Shown here: positions 16,372-24,974 of the stretch, piece by piece | How the letters are laid out: the number at the start of each line of letters is the position of its first letter | Numbering within the stretch: position 1 is the first letter of the stretch | Origin: Spongiibacter nanhainus | GTDB lineage: Bacteria > Pseudomonadota > Gammaproteobacteria > Pseudomonadales > Spongiibacteraceae | Direction of reading: 5' to 3' | Length of the DNA: 64,000 bases | Assembly: GCF_016132545.1 (NCBI RefSeq) | Contig: NZ_CP066167.1 | Coordinates: 3,408,001 to 3,472,000, forward strand | Position numbers and translations under genes: made by a program | The notes under the pieces: model-generated | Told to the model about the DNA's origin: nothing | The model's database searches: none | What the model saw: only the letters and a program-made list of their open reading frames with translations

Positions 16372-17112
16372 TTAAACCCGCATAAACTGGCCGCCGTCGA
16401 CATTGAGAATATGTCCGGTAATCCACGACGCCTTATCCGAGAGCAGAAACAACACGGCGTCGGCCATATCGTCCGGGGTGCCCACCCGGCTGATGGGCAT
16501 TTGTTTCACCAGCTCATCGGCATAATCACCGGCGGTATTGCGCAGTGCCTGGGTTTCGGTAGGGCCCGGCGCGATGGCGTTGATACGGATTTTGCGCCAG
16601 CCCAGCTCCCGGGCCAGCGATCCGGTTAAACCGTTGACGGCCAGCTTGGCCACACCATAAAAGCCCATATTCATCCACGCTGCCGTGGAGGACTGATTGA
16701 CGATAGCGCTGCCCTTGGGCATGTGGGGCACGCAGGCCCGGGCCATCAACAAGGCACCGTGAACATTGACCCGCATAAATTTTTCCAGGTAATCCATATC
16801 GACATTCAGGTAGCCCTCGATTTTCATGTCGCCAAAAATCGCGGCATTGTTGATCAGGTAGTCGATCTGCTGATAGCGATCCATAGCCGCCGCCGCGCAA
16901 TCCAGGCAGGACTGCTCATCCCCCACGTCGGTGCGCACAAACAGCGCGTCGCCGCCGTCTGCGCGGATGTCCGCCACCACCCGCTCGCCCTGCTCGGCAT
17001 TGAGCTCGGCGACTACAACTTTCATCCCTTCGGCGGCGCAGCGCTTGGCATAGGCCTCGCCAATGCCCTGCCCGGCCCCGGTTACCACCACAACTTTGTC
17101 TTTAAAGCTCAT
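16372..17112 (-). CDS. Classical short-chain dehydrogenase/reductase
   Basis: A 246-residue classical SDR with cofactor motif TGAGQGIGEAY at residues ~11-21, NNAA at ~88, catalytic Ser in NQSSTA and YGVAK (Tyr-x3-Lys), ending ILNVDGGQFMRV as usual for the family. It probably oxidises or reduces a hydroxyl/keto group on the operon's substrate. An AGGGGAT site precedes its ATG at 17112. It stands 23 bases before the CMD-like gene and 35 after the ferredoxin gene, consistent with one transcript. Confidence 0.88.
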   Translation of the reverse strand: MSFKDKVVVVTGAGQGIGEAYAKRCAAEGMKVVVAELNAEQGERVVADIRADGGDALFVRTDVGDEQSCLDCAAAAMDRYQQIDYLINNAAIFGDMKIEGYLNVDMDYLEKFMRVNVHGALLMARACVPHMPKGSAIVNQSSTAAWMNMGFYGVAKLAVNGLTGSLARELGWRKIRINAIAPGPTETQALRNTAGDYADELVKQMPISRVGTPDDMADAVLFLLSDKASWITGHILNVDGGQFMRV

Positions 17113-17147
17113 CAGCTATCCCCTGATTCTGTTGATATTAAGCGCGA

Positions 17148-17468
17148 TCACTCCTGGTGCTCAGGCAAGCGGATGCGCAAACCATCCATGGCCTCGGTCA
17201 CCGGTACCTGACAACTGAGGCGGCTCTCCGCCCGGCGTTCGGATACGCCCTCCAGCATGGCCTCTTCCCCTTCGGCAATGGCGGGCATAGCAGCTTGGTC
17301 TTCGAGTTGGATAAAACAGTGGCAGGTGGCGCAGGAACAGATACCACCGCACATACCCTCGATGCCCGGGATCATGTTGAGAGTGGCGCCCTCCATCAAG
17401 CTCATGCCCTCTTCGACCTCCACCGTGTGGGCCTCGCCGTTGTATTCTATGTAGGTAATCGCTGCCAT
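17148..17468 (-). CDS. [2Fe-2S] ferredoxin, probable P450 electron donor
   Basis: 106 residues from the ATG at 17468, with GAGGGCG upstream; a longer in-frame extension to 17615 crosses the intergenic region and the adjacent SDR and is not needed. Cysteines in GMCGGICSCATCHCF and a later RLSCQVP give the C-x5-C-x2-C...C pattern of adrenodoxin/putidaredoxin-type ferredoxins. It would shuttle electrons to the operon's P450 (20838-22031), since the other P450 carries its own ferredoxin. No reductase gene is in the window. Confidence 0.9.
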   Translation of the reverse strand: MAAITYIEYNGEAHTVEVEEGMSLMEGATLNMIPGIEGMCGGICSCATCHCFIQLEDQAAMPAIAEGEEAMLEGVSERRAESRLSCQVPVTEAMDGLRIRLPEHQE

Positions 17469-17533
17469 TGTCGCCCTCGTGTTATTGCTTTTTCTGTTGC
17501 CATTTGTTGTAGATAGCCGCCCCTGGGCCACCG

Positions 17534-18319
17534 TCAAAATTGGAATTTTTCGCTCAGCCGGTTGGGGCGAATTTCCAGCAAATCGATGGACACCCCCGCT
17601 GGCACCCCCAGGCAATACACCAGCGCGTCAGCGACATGCCCCGGCTCCATACCGGTATCCATCCAGCCCCCCAGCCTTTTGTTCCAGGCATCCACCGCCT
17701 CTTTAAGCCGCGCCATATCCCAACCCGCCGCGAATTCGGTCATGGCCGCTCCGGGTCGCAGTATCGTCACCCCGATGTCCCACTCCTGGCATTCCCGGCG
17801 GGTATCCCGACTCAACCGTTCCAGGCCAGCCTTGGTGGCGGCGTACAAGGACAATCCCTGCATCTCGTCGATGTGCTCGGCGCTGGCGGAGCTGATATTG
17901 ACGATGCGGGGGTTGTCGCCCCCCTGAAGCAGAGGGATCGCCGCCCGGGTGCAATACATCGCCGCCGCTATATTGAGGGAGAGCTGCTGATCGATTTCCT
18001 CATCGCTGTAGTTATTGGCAAAGCCCGGCCGCGCCATACCCGCGTTGTTAACAAGGCCATCCAATCGCCCAAAGTGGGAGTGGATGGCCTGGATCGCCCG
18101 CGCCGCGTCGGCGCTATTGGTCACATCCGCAGCGACGGCGACACAATTGGCTTGCCCCAAGGTCTCAGCGACGGCGGTCAATTTGTCCTCACCTCGGGCA
18201 ATAATGCCGACTCGGGCACCGGCAGCGACGATAGCCTCGGCCATGGCCAACCCGTAGCCGCTGGACGCGCCGGTAATCGCATAAACTCGCTCAGTAATGT
18301 CTGTTCGGAAGGCGCTCAC
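17534..18319 (-). CDS. Short-chain dehydrogenase/reductase
   Basis: 261 residues from the GTG at 18319, preferred because GGAG lies six bases upstream; the alternative TTG eight codons earlier has no site. It has cofactor motif TGASSGYGLAM, NNAG, catalytic Ser in NISSASAEH and YAATK. The C-terminus (LEIRPNRLSEKF) resembles the YdfG/clavaldehyde-reductase-like SDRs. It is the second SDR of this operon and quite different from the first, so the pathway likely has two alcohol/ketone steps. Confidence 0.87.
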   Translation of the reverse strand: MSAFRTDITERVYAITGASSGYGLAMAEAIVAAGARVGIIARGEDKLTAVAETLGQANCVAVAADVTNSADAARAIQAIHSHFGRLDGLVNNAGMARPGFANNYSDEEIDQQLSLNIAAAMYCTRAAIPLLQGGDNPRIVNISSASAEHIDEMQGLSLYAATKAGLERLSRDTRRECQEWDIGVTILRPGAAMTEFAAGWDMARLKEAVDAWNKRLGGWMDTGMEPGHVADALVYCLGVPAGVSIDLLEIRPNRLSEKFQF

Positions 18320-18361
18320 AGCTTCTCCACTCTCTTTTCCCAATACGCGGCCACAGTGACG

Positions 18362-19828
18362 CTAAACAGCCAGCGCCAGAGTCTTGGTTTCCAGATATTC
18401 TTCAAAGCCTTCGGGGCCCATCTCCCGGCCGACACCACTTTGTTTGTAGCCGCCGAAGGGGGCATCGGGCCCGAGGAAGTTGCCGCCATTGATGTTCACG
18501 GTGCCGGTGCGCAGCCGGCTGGCAAAGTCCAAAGCACGCTCATCACTGCCGGCGTACACGGCGGCGGACAAGCCATAAATAGAGTCGTTAGCAATCTGCA
18601 GGGCCTCATCTTCGCCGTCGTAGGGAATCATCACCAGCACAGGCCCAAAGATTTCCTCCCGAGCGATGGTCATGCTGTTGTCCACCTCAGAAAACACCGT
18701 CGGCTCAACAAAGAAGCCCCGCTCGATATGGCTGGGCACACCGCCACCGAAGATCAGTTTGGCCCCTTCCTGCTTGCCTTTTTCGATATAGGACAACACC
18801 CGGTCACGCTGCCGGGCCGAAATCAGCGGCCCCTGCATTTCGCCACTGGTATCCTCACTGCCATAGCTGAGGCCGCCGAGGTAGGCTTTCACCAGCTCCT
18901 CGGCCTCCGCCAGTTTACGGCGGGGCACCAGCAGGCGAGTAGTAATGGCACAGCCCTGGCCACTATGGGCACATACTGAGAAAGTGCCAAACAGGGCGGT
19001 GGCCAGGTCGGCATCCTCCAGCACCACCATCGCGGACTTGCCCCCCAGCTCTAGGAACACCCGCTTGACGGTGTCGGCGGCGTTCTTCATCACCTGCCGC
19101 CCCACGGCTGTCGAGCCAGTAAAGGACACCACATCCACCCGGGGATCGCGGCTCAGTAATTCGCCAATCTCAGCCGGATCAGAGGCGGTTAGTACATTAA
19201 AGACCCCCGCCGGCAGCCCGGCATCGGCGGCAATCTTGCCCAATACACTGGCCGACCAGGGAGTTTCCGGCGCGGCCTTAAGTACCACCGTGCACCCTGC
19301 CGCCAGAGCGGGGATGCACTTGGCTAAATTGATCTGAATGGGAAAGTTCCAAGGCGAAATCGCCGCCACCACGCCGGCCGCTTCCTTCCAAACCCGGCGC
19401 CGGCTGGTGATCCCCATCACCTCGTAGTCACCAATATCCCGCTGCCACTGGAAGCCTTCAAGATAGTTCAGGGGCCAGGACGCCATACTCACTGGGCCGT
19501 CACACTGGGGGCCGTTAACAAACATCTGGGTAGTGCCGGTGTCTGCAGCTACTGCACCGCGCAGCCAGTCGATATGGGTGTGTAGTCCCGCCACAAAGCG
19601 GCGCAAACACTCTAGACGGTAGCTGTGATCCCGGGACCAGTCACTGTGATCAAAGGCCTGCCTTGCAGCGTCCAACGCTCGATGGGCGTCTGCCAAACTG
19701 GCGTCGGCGGCACGCCCCACCACAGCTTCTGTCAGAGGGCTAACATTGTCGTAAAGGCGCTGCCCCTCGGCATCGCAAAGCTGGCCGTCGATATACAGTT
19801 TGGCCACGGCGTAGTCGGCATCAGTCAC
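18362..19828 (-). CDS. NAD(P)-dependent aldehyde dehydrogenase
   Basis: A 488-residue aldehyde dehydrogenase with all main motifs: PWNFPIQINL, FTGSTAVGRQ, catalytic Glu in LELGGKSA, catalytic Cys near residue 292 in SGQGCAITT, and EIFGPVLV. It begins with GTG at 19828 behind GAGG. It should oxidise an aldehyde, for instance one formed by the neighbouring P450 and alcohol-oxidising SDR, to a carboxylate. Terminal oxidation of a side chain would use exactly this P450, SDR, ALDH sequence, but the substrate is unknown. Confidence 0.9.
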   Translation of the reverse strand: MTDADYAVAKLYIDGQLCDAEGQRLYDNVSPLTEAVVGRAADASLADAHRALDAARQAFDHSDWSRDHSYRLECLRRFVAGLHTHIDWLRGAVAADTGTTQMFVNGPQCDGPVSMASWPLNYLEGFQWQRDIGDYEVMGITSRRRVWKEAAGVVAAISPWNFPIQINLAKCIPALAAGCTVVLKAAPETPWSASVLGKIAADAGLPAGVFNVLTASDPAEIGELLSRDPRVDVVSFTGSTAVGRQVMKNAADTVKRVFLELGGKSAMVVLEDADLATALFGTFSVCAHSGQGCAITTRLLVPRRKLAEAEELVKAYLGGLSYGSEDTSGEMQGPLISARQRDRVLSYIEKGKQEGAKLIFGGGVPSHIERGFFVEPTVFSEVDNSMTIAREEIFGPVLVMIPYDGEDEALQIANDSIYGLSAAVYAGSDERALDFASRLRTGTVNINGGNFLGPDAPFGGYKQSGVGREMGPEGFEEYLETKTLALAV

Positions 19829-19914
19829 CCGTCATTCCTCTTGGTCTGCAAGTTGGATCGCTTGTGTTGTTAACCCGAAAAACATTATTCCCGGGTTAAT
19901 CCACATCGGCTGGC

Positions 19915-20805
19915 TCACCCCCGATCACCCTCGGGAGTAATGGCGTGGAGAAAACTGTGGAAAATGCCCGCCCGAGCGGTCTCGCCACAGGGCAGCGATA
20001 TGCCCAATTGCCCGGCGAGGGACAGGGCATGGTCCAGATCTTTCTCCGCCAGGGTGGCAAAGGGCTCAAAAATAGCGCGAACGTCGGATTCCGAGGCGGC
20101 CTCCAGCATCATGTCCCGGCCACTCACAAACTGTTTGGCCATAGGGGACAGCACTTTGTTGGCCTCCCCCACGGCGTAGAGTTTTTCCACATCCACCCCC
20201 GCCGCCTTGACCAGGGCAGTACCCTCACTGGCGGCGGTAAAGGCGATATAGTTCATTAAATTGTTGGCCAATTTTAACACCGTGCCATCACCGGGCCGGC
20301 CTGCGGCTACCACCGTGGTACTAACACAGTCCAACATCGGCTTAAGGCGTTCGGCGATGGCCGGTTCGGTACCCAACATCACGCACAGGCCGCCCTCAGC
20401 GGCCACCGCAGCGCCACCGGTAATGGGTGCATCCACCACATGCATGTGGTAGCGACCGGCGTCCCCGGCCCAGCGCACGATATTGTCCCGGGTGACAGTG
20501 CTGTGAATGGCGTAAATCGCGCCTGAGCGGGCCTGTTCAAACATTCCCGGGGTACCGCCCTTGCCATATAAAAGATCTTCCACATCCTGGTCGTGACGCA
20601 CACAGATCCCCACCAGATCGCAGTCCCGGGCGATATCCAGCGGCGAGTCCGCGGCGGTGGCGCCCAGGGCAACCAGGTCTGCAACCGGCTCTGGCATCAC
20701 GTCGTAGACCTGCAGGGACAGACCGTGATCGGTCGCTTTTTTTGCCAGATTTTCCGCCATGGGCTTGCCGATATTGCCGAGCCCGATAAAGCCGACGTTG
20801 AGCAT
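19915..20805 (-). CDS. 3-hydroxyisobutyrate-dehydrogenase-like NAD(P)-dependent enzyme
   Basis: A 296-residue beta-hydroxyacid dehydrogenase. The N-terminal Rossmann motif is GFIGLGNIGKPMAEN, the substrate-binding segment is DAPITGGAAVAAEG, and the catalytic Lys region KLANNLMNYIAF lies near residue 180. A perfect AAGGAG precedes the ATG. Family members oxidise 3-hydroxyisobutyrate, tartronate semialdehyde and similar beta-hydroxy acids. Within this operon it might handle a branched hydroxy-acid intermediate or fragment. It is 32 bases downstream of the P450 gene. Confidence 0.85.
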   Translation of the reverse strand: MLNVGFIGLGNIGKPMAENLAKKATDHGLSLQVYDVMPEPVADLVALGATAADSPLDIARDCDLVGICVRHDQDVEDLLYGKGGTPGMFEQARSGAIYAIHSTVTRDNIVRWAGDAGRYHMHVVDAPITGGAAVAAEGGLCVMLGTEPAIAERLKPMLDCVSTTVVAAGRPGDGTVLKLANNLMNYIAFTAASEGTALVKAAGVDVEKLYAVGEANKVLSPMAKQFVSGRDMMLEAASESDVRAIFEPFATLAEKDLDHALSLAGQLGISLPCGETARAGIFHSFLHAITPEGDRG

Positions 20806-20837
20806 GATATTTCTCCTTCAGCGATAGCGGCTGTCGC

Positions 20838-22031
20838 CTACACGACTGGCTCAAAAGTGATGGGGAGGGTGGTAAACCCGCGTACATTGGGGTTGTGGGT
20901 ACGGTCCGAACGGGACATATCGATATCGTAGTGAGGGATGCGTTTCAGCAGTTCCTCAAAACACACCCGCACTTCCAAGCGCGCCAGGGCCGCCCCCAGG
21001 CAGGAGTGAATGCCGGTGCCAAAGGCCATATGATCCCGGGCTCCGCGAAAGACGTCGTATTCCTCGGCGCGCTCATAGCGCTCTTCATCCCGGCTGGCGG
21101 AAATAATGCACAGGCCGACCCGATCACCCGCTTTGATTTTACGGCCCCGCACTTCCACATCCCGCATCGCAGTACGGCCAATCATCTGGGAGGAGCCGTC
21201 GTAGCGCAGGGTTTCCTCTACTCCGTCGCCGATGCGCTCGGGATGATCCACCAGACGCTGGCGCTGCTCTGGGTGCTGCCACAAACGAAAACCCATATTG
21301 CCGATCAACTTGGTGGTGGTTTCGTTGCCGGCCACAGCCAGCAAAATACCAAAACCGATCACGTCGTCGTGAGTCATCTTGCCGTCCCGCTCGGCCTGCA
21401 ACACGCAACTGAACATATCGTCGGGATCGTGGGGACGACCTGCCAGCGAGCGGGCAAGCTCGTCAAAGTAGCCAGCGATTTTCATATAGGCATTGATATT
21501 GCGGTCGTTGAGACCAAACTGGCCGTCCTCCCGGTAAATCAGGTCATCCGCCCACTGCCGGACATCCGCCTGGTCAGACTCGGGGACATGAATCATGGTG
21601 GAGATCACATCCATGGGCAGGATGGCGCTGAAATCTTGGATCAAATCCAGCTCGCCCCGGGCCAGGTGAGGCTCCAGCAGGGCGACAGCCTTCTGCCGGG
21701 TGTAGTCCTCCAAGCGGCGAATACGCTGGGGCACCATCAGCCCAGACAGTAACTTCCGAATCCGGGTGTGATCGGGCGGATCCATGTTGATAAACATCGG
21801 GTAGCCACTGGTGGCGTTTTGATCCGCCTCCAAGGCCACACCGTTACTGCTGCTGTAGGTTTTAAAATCCTTAAAGGCCGCCTGGCAGTCGTCCCACTTG
21901 GTGAACAACCAGAATCCGTGCTCCTTGTTGTAGTGGACCGGATCTTCCTCCCGCAACCGTTTGTAATAGGGGTAGGGGTCGTCGTGGACGGCGTGGGAAT
22001 AGGGATTAAATTCAATGGCAGCGCCAGTCAT
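20838..22031 (-). CDS. Class I bacterial cytochrome P450, first gene of the second operon
   Basis: A 397-residue soluble P450 with I-helix AVAGNETTT, ExxR in EETLR and heme-binding Cys in FGTGIHSCLG. It lacks a fused redox partner, and the operon's [2Fe-2S] ferredoxin is the likely donor. N-terminal features (INMDPPDHTRIRKLL) are typical of bacterial hydroxylases acting on terpenoids, steroids and fatty acids. I cannot assign a CYP subfamily with confidence; CYP125-like side-chain hydroxylation would suit a sterol pathway but is speculation. A 294-base divergent region separates it from the tandem-MarR regulator. Confidence 0.9.
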   Translation of the reverse strand: MTGAAIEFNPYSHAVHDDPYPYYKRLREEDPVHYNKEHGFWLFTKWDDCQAAFKDFKTYSSSNGVALEADQNATSGYPMFINMDPPDHTRIRKLLSGLMVPQRIRRLEDYTRQKAVALLEPHLARGELDLIQDFSAILPMDVISTMIHVPESDQADVRQWADDLIYREDGQFGLNDRNINAYMKIAGYFDELARSLAGRPHDPDDMFSCVLQAERDGKMTHDDVIGFGILLAVAGNETTTKLIGNMGFRLWQHPEQRQRLVDHPERIGDGVEETLRYDGSSQMIGRTAMRDVEVRGRKIKAGDRVGLCIISASRDEERYERAEEYDVFRGARDHMAFGTGIHSCLGAALARLEVRVCFEELLKRIPHYDIDMSRSDRTHNPNVRGFTTLPITFEPVV

Positions 22032-22204
22032 AGTGCACTCTAAACTCGGTATTAATGGGTGATTGCTGTATGGAGGCCGCAGAGCGGTGCCCTGCTTGTA
22101 CCTCGTTGCGCGTCACACATTATTGTTGTTGTTACGCTCATTGTTGCTCATCGCCACGGCGGCTTGCCTTGCCCGGGACGGATAATCACGCTAGCACAGG
22201 GATC

Positions 22205-22250
22205 AACATTTAGTAAATATTTAAATTTATTTTTATAAATAGTTGTTACG
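22205..22250. promoter_or_regulatory. AT-rich, partly symmetric block between the P450 operon and the MarR gene
   Basis: A 46-base stretch of nearly pure A/T, with AACA at its left and TGTT at its right and several overlapping TAAATATTTAAATTTA-type palindromes, in an otherwise GC-rich chromosome. Its position between divergent genes suggests an operator for the tandem-MarR protein and/or the UP and promoter region of the P450 operon. No protein-binding evidence exists. Confidence 0.4.
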
Positions 22251-22278
22251 TTGTTTTCTATTGCCGGGGCGCTATAAT
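22251..22278 (+). promoter_or_regulatory. Candidate sigma70 promoter of the tandem-MarR gene
   Basis: TTGTTT (22251-22256), a 16-base spacer and a perfect TATAAT (22273-22278) lie about 48 bases before the TTG start at 22326. The -35 matches consensus moderately and the -10 perfectly. The AT-rich block immediately upstream could act as an UP element or operator. Confidence 0.5.
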
Positions 22279-22325
22279 TTGCCGCCAAGACGTGTTAAAA
22301 CCGCCACTCCGACTGCGAGCCTAGA

Positions 22326-23549
22326 TTGAACCAGCCCCGAGCCAAGACCGACGCCTCGCCGCTTACAAAGCGACTGCCCGAAGCCTGGGAACGTTTTCGC
22401 GACAACCCCATCCGCCACCTCACGGCACTGGCGATTTACACCGAAAGTGCAGCCATGACCGCACTGAGCCAACAGGGATATCCCCAACTGGTGATGGCCT
22501 TTAGTGGCCCACTGAGCCTGCTGGCTCGCCGCCCCCGACGCCTCACCGAACTGGCCGATAACCTGAGCATGAGCAAGCAGCTGTGCCTGCAATCCTTAAG
22601 GCCCATCGAGGCTGCAGGCTACATACAGCGGCGGCCCGACCCGCAAGACAAGCGCGCCAAACTCCTGGAGCTGAGCCACAAAGGCAACAAACTGGTAAAC
22701 GATGCCCTTGATGAACTGGCAACAATCAACAGTCACTTTGAAGGGCAACTTGGAAAGCGCCGCCTCGCCCAACTCAGCGCCGATACAGCGGCAGTGACAA
22801 CGGCCAGACAACCAGCGGAATTTAGTGAAAATGGCCAGACCTTCGCCCCGACAATGCTCAGTGCGACCCTGGGCGCCCTCACCCGGAATATTCACCGACA
22901 ACTGATGGAGGCAGACATCGCCGCCGGTCACACTCGGCTACAGCCCTCTTACGGCCAGGTATTGGTCAACATTGACCTCAGCGGCACGCCACTTGGCCAC
23001 ATTGCCCAGCAAAACCGTGTGTCCACCCAGGCGATCTCCCGTATCGCACGAGAATTAGAGGCACGGGGCTATGTGCAACGCCGCGCGGCACGGGAGGATG
23101 GCCGCAGCACCCGGCTCTACTTCACCTCACAGGGGCTTCAGCTGATCGTCGATTCTGTCGACGCCATGACGCAATTGGAAGACGAACTGAAAGCGGTACT
23201 GGGAGAAACGCGCTACCGGCGCTGGTGTGGCAATATCGGCGAGCTCTACCATGCCCTGTCGCTGGACCCAGGGCTCCTGGCGCCCTACTCCAGCGGCAGC
23301 GCGGAGGCCATCCTTGCCGGTGACCCCGGCCCAAAGACAGAGGGGACACCGGATACCGCGCCATTGCTGCGCCATTTGGCGGGCCAACTCCTGGCCCCCG
23401 GGCATTCCAGTGAAGAGGTCGATGCTCTGCTAATGGCCGCAGCCCAAGCCCCAGCCCTGGCGGGTGAGGACCAGGCCGCCATCGAGAGCAAGCTGGGGAA
23501 ACGGGACACACAATCTCTGAACAGGCTGTTGGCGACCCTGCGGGCCTGA
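22326..23549 (+). CDS. Regulator with two MarR winged-helix domains in one chain
   Basis: A 407-residue protein. A first MarR-like winged helix spans residues ~50-125 (LTELADNLSMSKQLCLQSLRP, wing with RRPDPQDKRAKLLELSHKG). A second spans ~205-275 (LGHIAQQNRVSTQAISRIAR, wing with RRAAREDGRSTRLYFTSQG). MarR proteins are normally ~150-residue homodimers, so this looks like a covalent pseudo-dimer with an extra ~130-residue C-terminal part of unknown fold. The start is TTG at 22326; the next Met would delete part of the first dimerisation helix. It is divergent from the second P450 operon and likely its regulator. It converges with yaiI one base away. Confidence 0.8.
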   Translation: MNQPRAKTDASPLTKRLPEAWERFRDNPIRHLTALAIYTESAAMTALSQQGYPQLVMAFSGPLSLLARRPRRLTELADNLSMSKQLCLQSLRPIEAAGYIQRRPDPQDKRAKLLELSHKGNKLVNDALDELATINSHFEGQLGKRRLAQLSADTAAVTTARQPAEFSENGQTFAPTMLSATLGALTRNIHRQLMEADIAAGHTRLQPSYGQVLVNIDLSGTPLGHIAQQNRVSTQAISRIARELEARGYVQRRAAREDGRSTRLYFTSQGLQLIVDSVDAMTQLEDELKAVLGETRYRRWCGNIGELYHALSLDPGLLAPYSSGSAEAILAGDPGPKTEGTPDTAPLLRHLAGQLLAPGHSSEEVDALLMAAAQAPALAGEDQAAIESKLGKRDTQSLNRLLATLRA

Positions 23550-23550
23550 T

Positions 23551-24003
23551 TCAGCCCTGAGGACGGCGGGCCAACAGTCGGTCCAACTGGTTGGCAAAAG
23601 CCTGCTTCTCCCGCTGCCCGTAGGCTGCTGGCCCGCCACTCTGAATGCCAGACGAGCGCATGGTATCCATAAAATCCCGCATATTGAGCCGGCTGAGGAT
23701 GGTTTCTGTGGTGTACAGCTCGCCCCGGGGGTTCAAGGCTAAGGCCCCCTTCTCAATCACTTCTGCGGCCAGAGGAATGTCGGCAGTAATAACCAGGTCG
23801 CCGGGTTCTGCCCGCTCCACAATGGCATCATCGGCGACATCGAAGCCACTGGAGACCTGTAAGGCGCTGATTTGCGGGTCGGCCGGCACCTTCACCGGCT
23901 GGTTAGCCACCATGGTTAAGGCGACGCCCGTTCGCCGGGAAGCCTTAAACAACATATCTCGCACCACCGCGGGGCAGGCATCGGCGTCAACCCAAATTTT
24001 CAT
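23551..24003 (-). CDS. yaiI: YaiI/YqxD family protein (UPF0178, DUF188)
   Basis: 150 residues from the ATG at 24003; the E. coli protein is of similar size, and the longer in-frame extension has no family support. It begins [11 protein letters not shown], and the internal [26 protein letters not shown] is the diagnostic segment. Conserved aspartates suggest a PIN-like nuclease fold, but function is not established. It is divergent from the SDR at 24093. Confidence 0.9.
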   Translation of the reverse strand: MKIWVDADACPAVVRDMLFKASRRTGVALTMVANQPVKVPADPQISALQVSSGFDVADDAIVERAEPGDLVITADIPLAAEVIEKGALALNPRGELYTTETILSRLNMRDFMDTMRSSGIQSGGPAAYGQREKQAFANQLDRLLARRPQG

Positions 24004-24092
24004 CACTATAAAGCCTTGGCAAGAATCGAATTTTCCGGAACCATCGTAGCGAATAATAATTTTACATAGAAACAATACTTTGGAGAGAGTGC

Positions 24093-24842
24093 ATGACCCA
24101 GGAGGGGGTAGGTGGGGGATATTACCTGGTGGTCGGTGCCAGCGGTGGAATGGGGCGCGCCCTGGTGGATGCCCTGCAACAGCGCTCCCCCGGCCGTGTC
24201 ATTGCCGTCAGCCGGCAACCGGCTCCCATCGAGTTCAGCGTCGACGATCAAGCTATTGCCTGGTTTCAGTGTGACAACAGCGAGATCGGCATAACAACCA
24301 CCCTCGATCACCTGATTCCCGAGGGCGGGCACCTCGCTGGCGCCTTTATTTGCAGCGGTGTTCTGCATTCAGACAGCCTATGGCCAGAGAAGAAACTCGA
24401 AGATATTGAGGTCAACAACCTCCACTACCTGTTCCATCACAATACCGTGGTGCCGATGCTGTGGCTAAAAGCGCTGCTCTCGCTGGTGGGTGGCAATAAA
24501 CCACGCTGCGTTATCACGGCCTTCAGCGCACGTATCGGCAGCATTGGGGACAATAAACTGGGTGGCTGGTACGGCTATCGCAGCACCAAGGCTGCCCTCA
24601 ATATGCTGCTTAAAACCGCCGCTGTGGAATACGCCCGACGGGCCCCCAATACCAAATTGCTCGCCTTTCACCCAGGCACTACAGATACTGAGCTATCGCG
24701 CCCCTTTCAGGGATCTGTCCCTAAAGGAAAGTTGTTTTCCCCCAGTTTTGTGGCCAGACAACTTCTGGATATCACCGAGCAGCTTCCGACCGACCACACC
24801 CTGAGCTTTTTAGACTGGAATTGCGAGCCTATCGCCTGGTAG
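24093..24842 (+). CDS. Short-chain dehydrogenase of the C-factor / CsgA-like group
   Basis: A 249-residue SDR with cofactor motif [10 protein letters not shown] at residues ~14-23 and active-site [11 protein letters not shown]. The C-terminus ([14 protein letters not shown], later [10 protein letters not shown]) resembles the C-factor/CsgA-like SDRs. It stands alone between yaiI and the hybrid kinase, without operon partners. Substrate is unknown. Confidence 0.85.
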   Translation: MTQEGVGGGYYLVVGASGGMGRALVDALQQRSPGRVIAVSRQPAPIEFSVDDQAIAWFQCDNSEIGITTTLDHLIPEGGHLAGAFICSGVLHSDSLWPEKKLEDIEVNNLHYLFHHNTVVPMLWLKALLSLVGGNKPRCVITAFSARIGSIGDNKLGGWYGYRSTKAALNMLLKTAAVEYARRAPNTKLLAFHPGTTDTELSRPFQGSVPKGKLFSPSFVARQLLDITEQLPTDHTLSFLDWNCEPIAW

Positions 24843-24974
24843 GCCCTACTCATCGCCCCCGGAAAATACGCATACCCCTCTACCAGTGCTTTTCATAGCA
24901 TGGTGTAAAGAATCGCAGTGCTGCGTCTGCCCTTTACGGCCGTGGATGCCGCACCAAACCATGATAATGGCGGT

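Noticed and set aside
17540-18979. Long open frame (479 codons) on the plus strand opposite the SDR and aldehyde dehydrogenase genes
   Set aside because: Antisense to two well-supported genes with clear catalytic motifs; low-complexity translation and no ribosome site, as expected from high-GC codon bias.
20895-21752. 285-codon frame on the plus strand opposite the second P450
   Set aside because: Shadow of the P450, which has all family motifs on the minus strand.
20838-22031. Assigning the second P450 to CYP125 or another named sterol side-chain hydroxylase
   Set aside because: General class I motifs only; subfamily-specific residues could not be confirmed without alignment.
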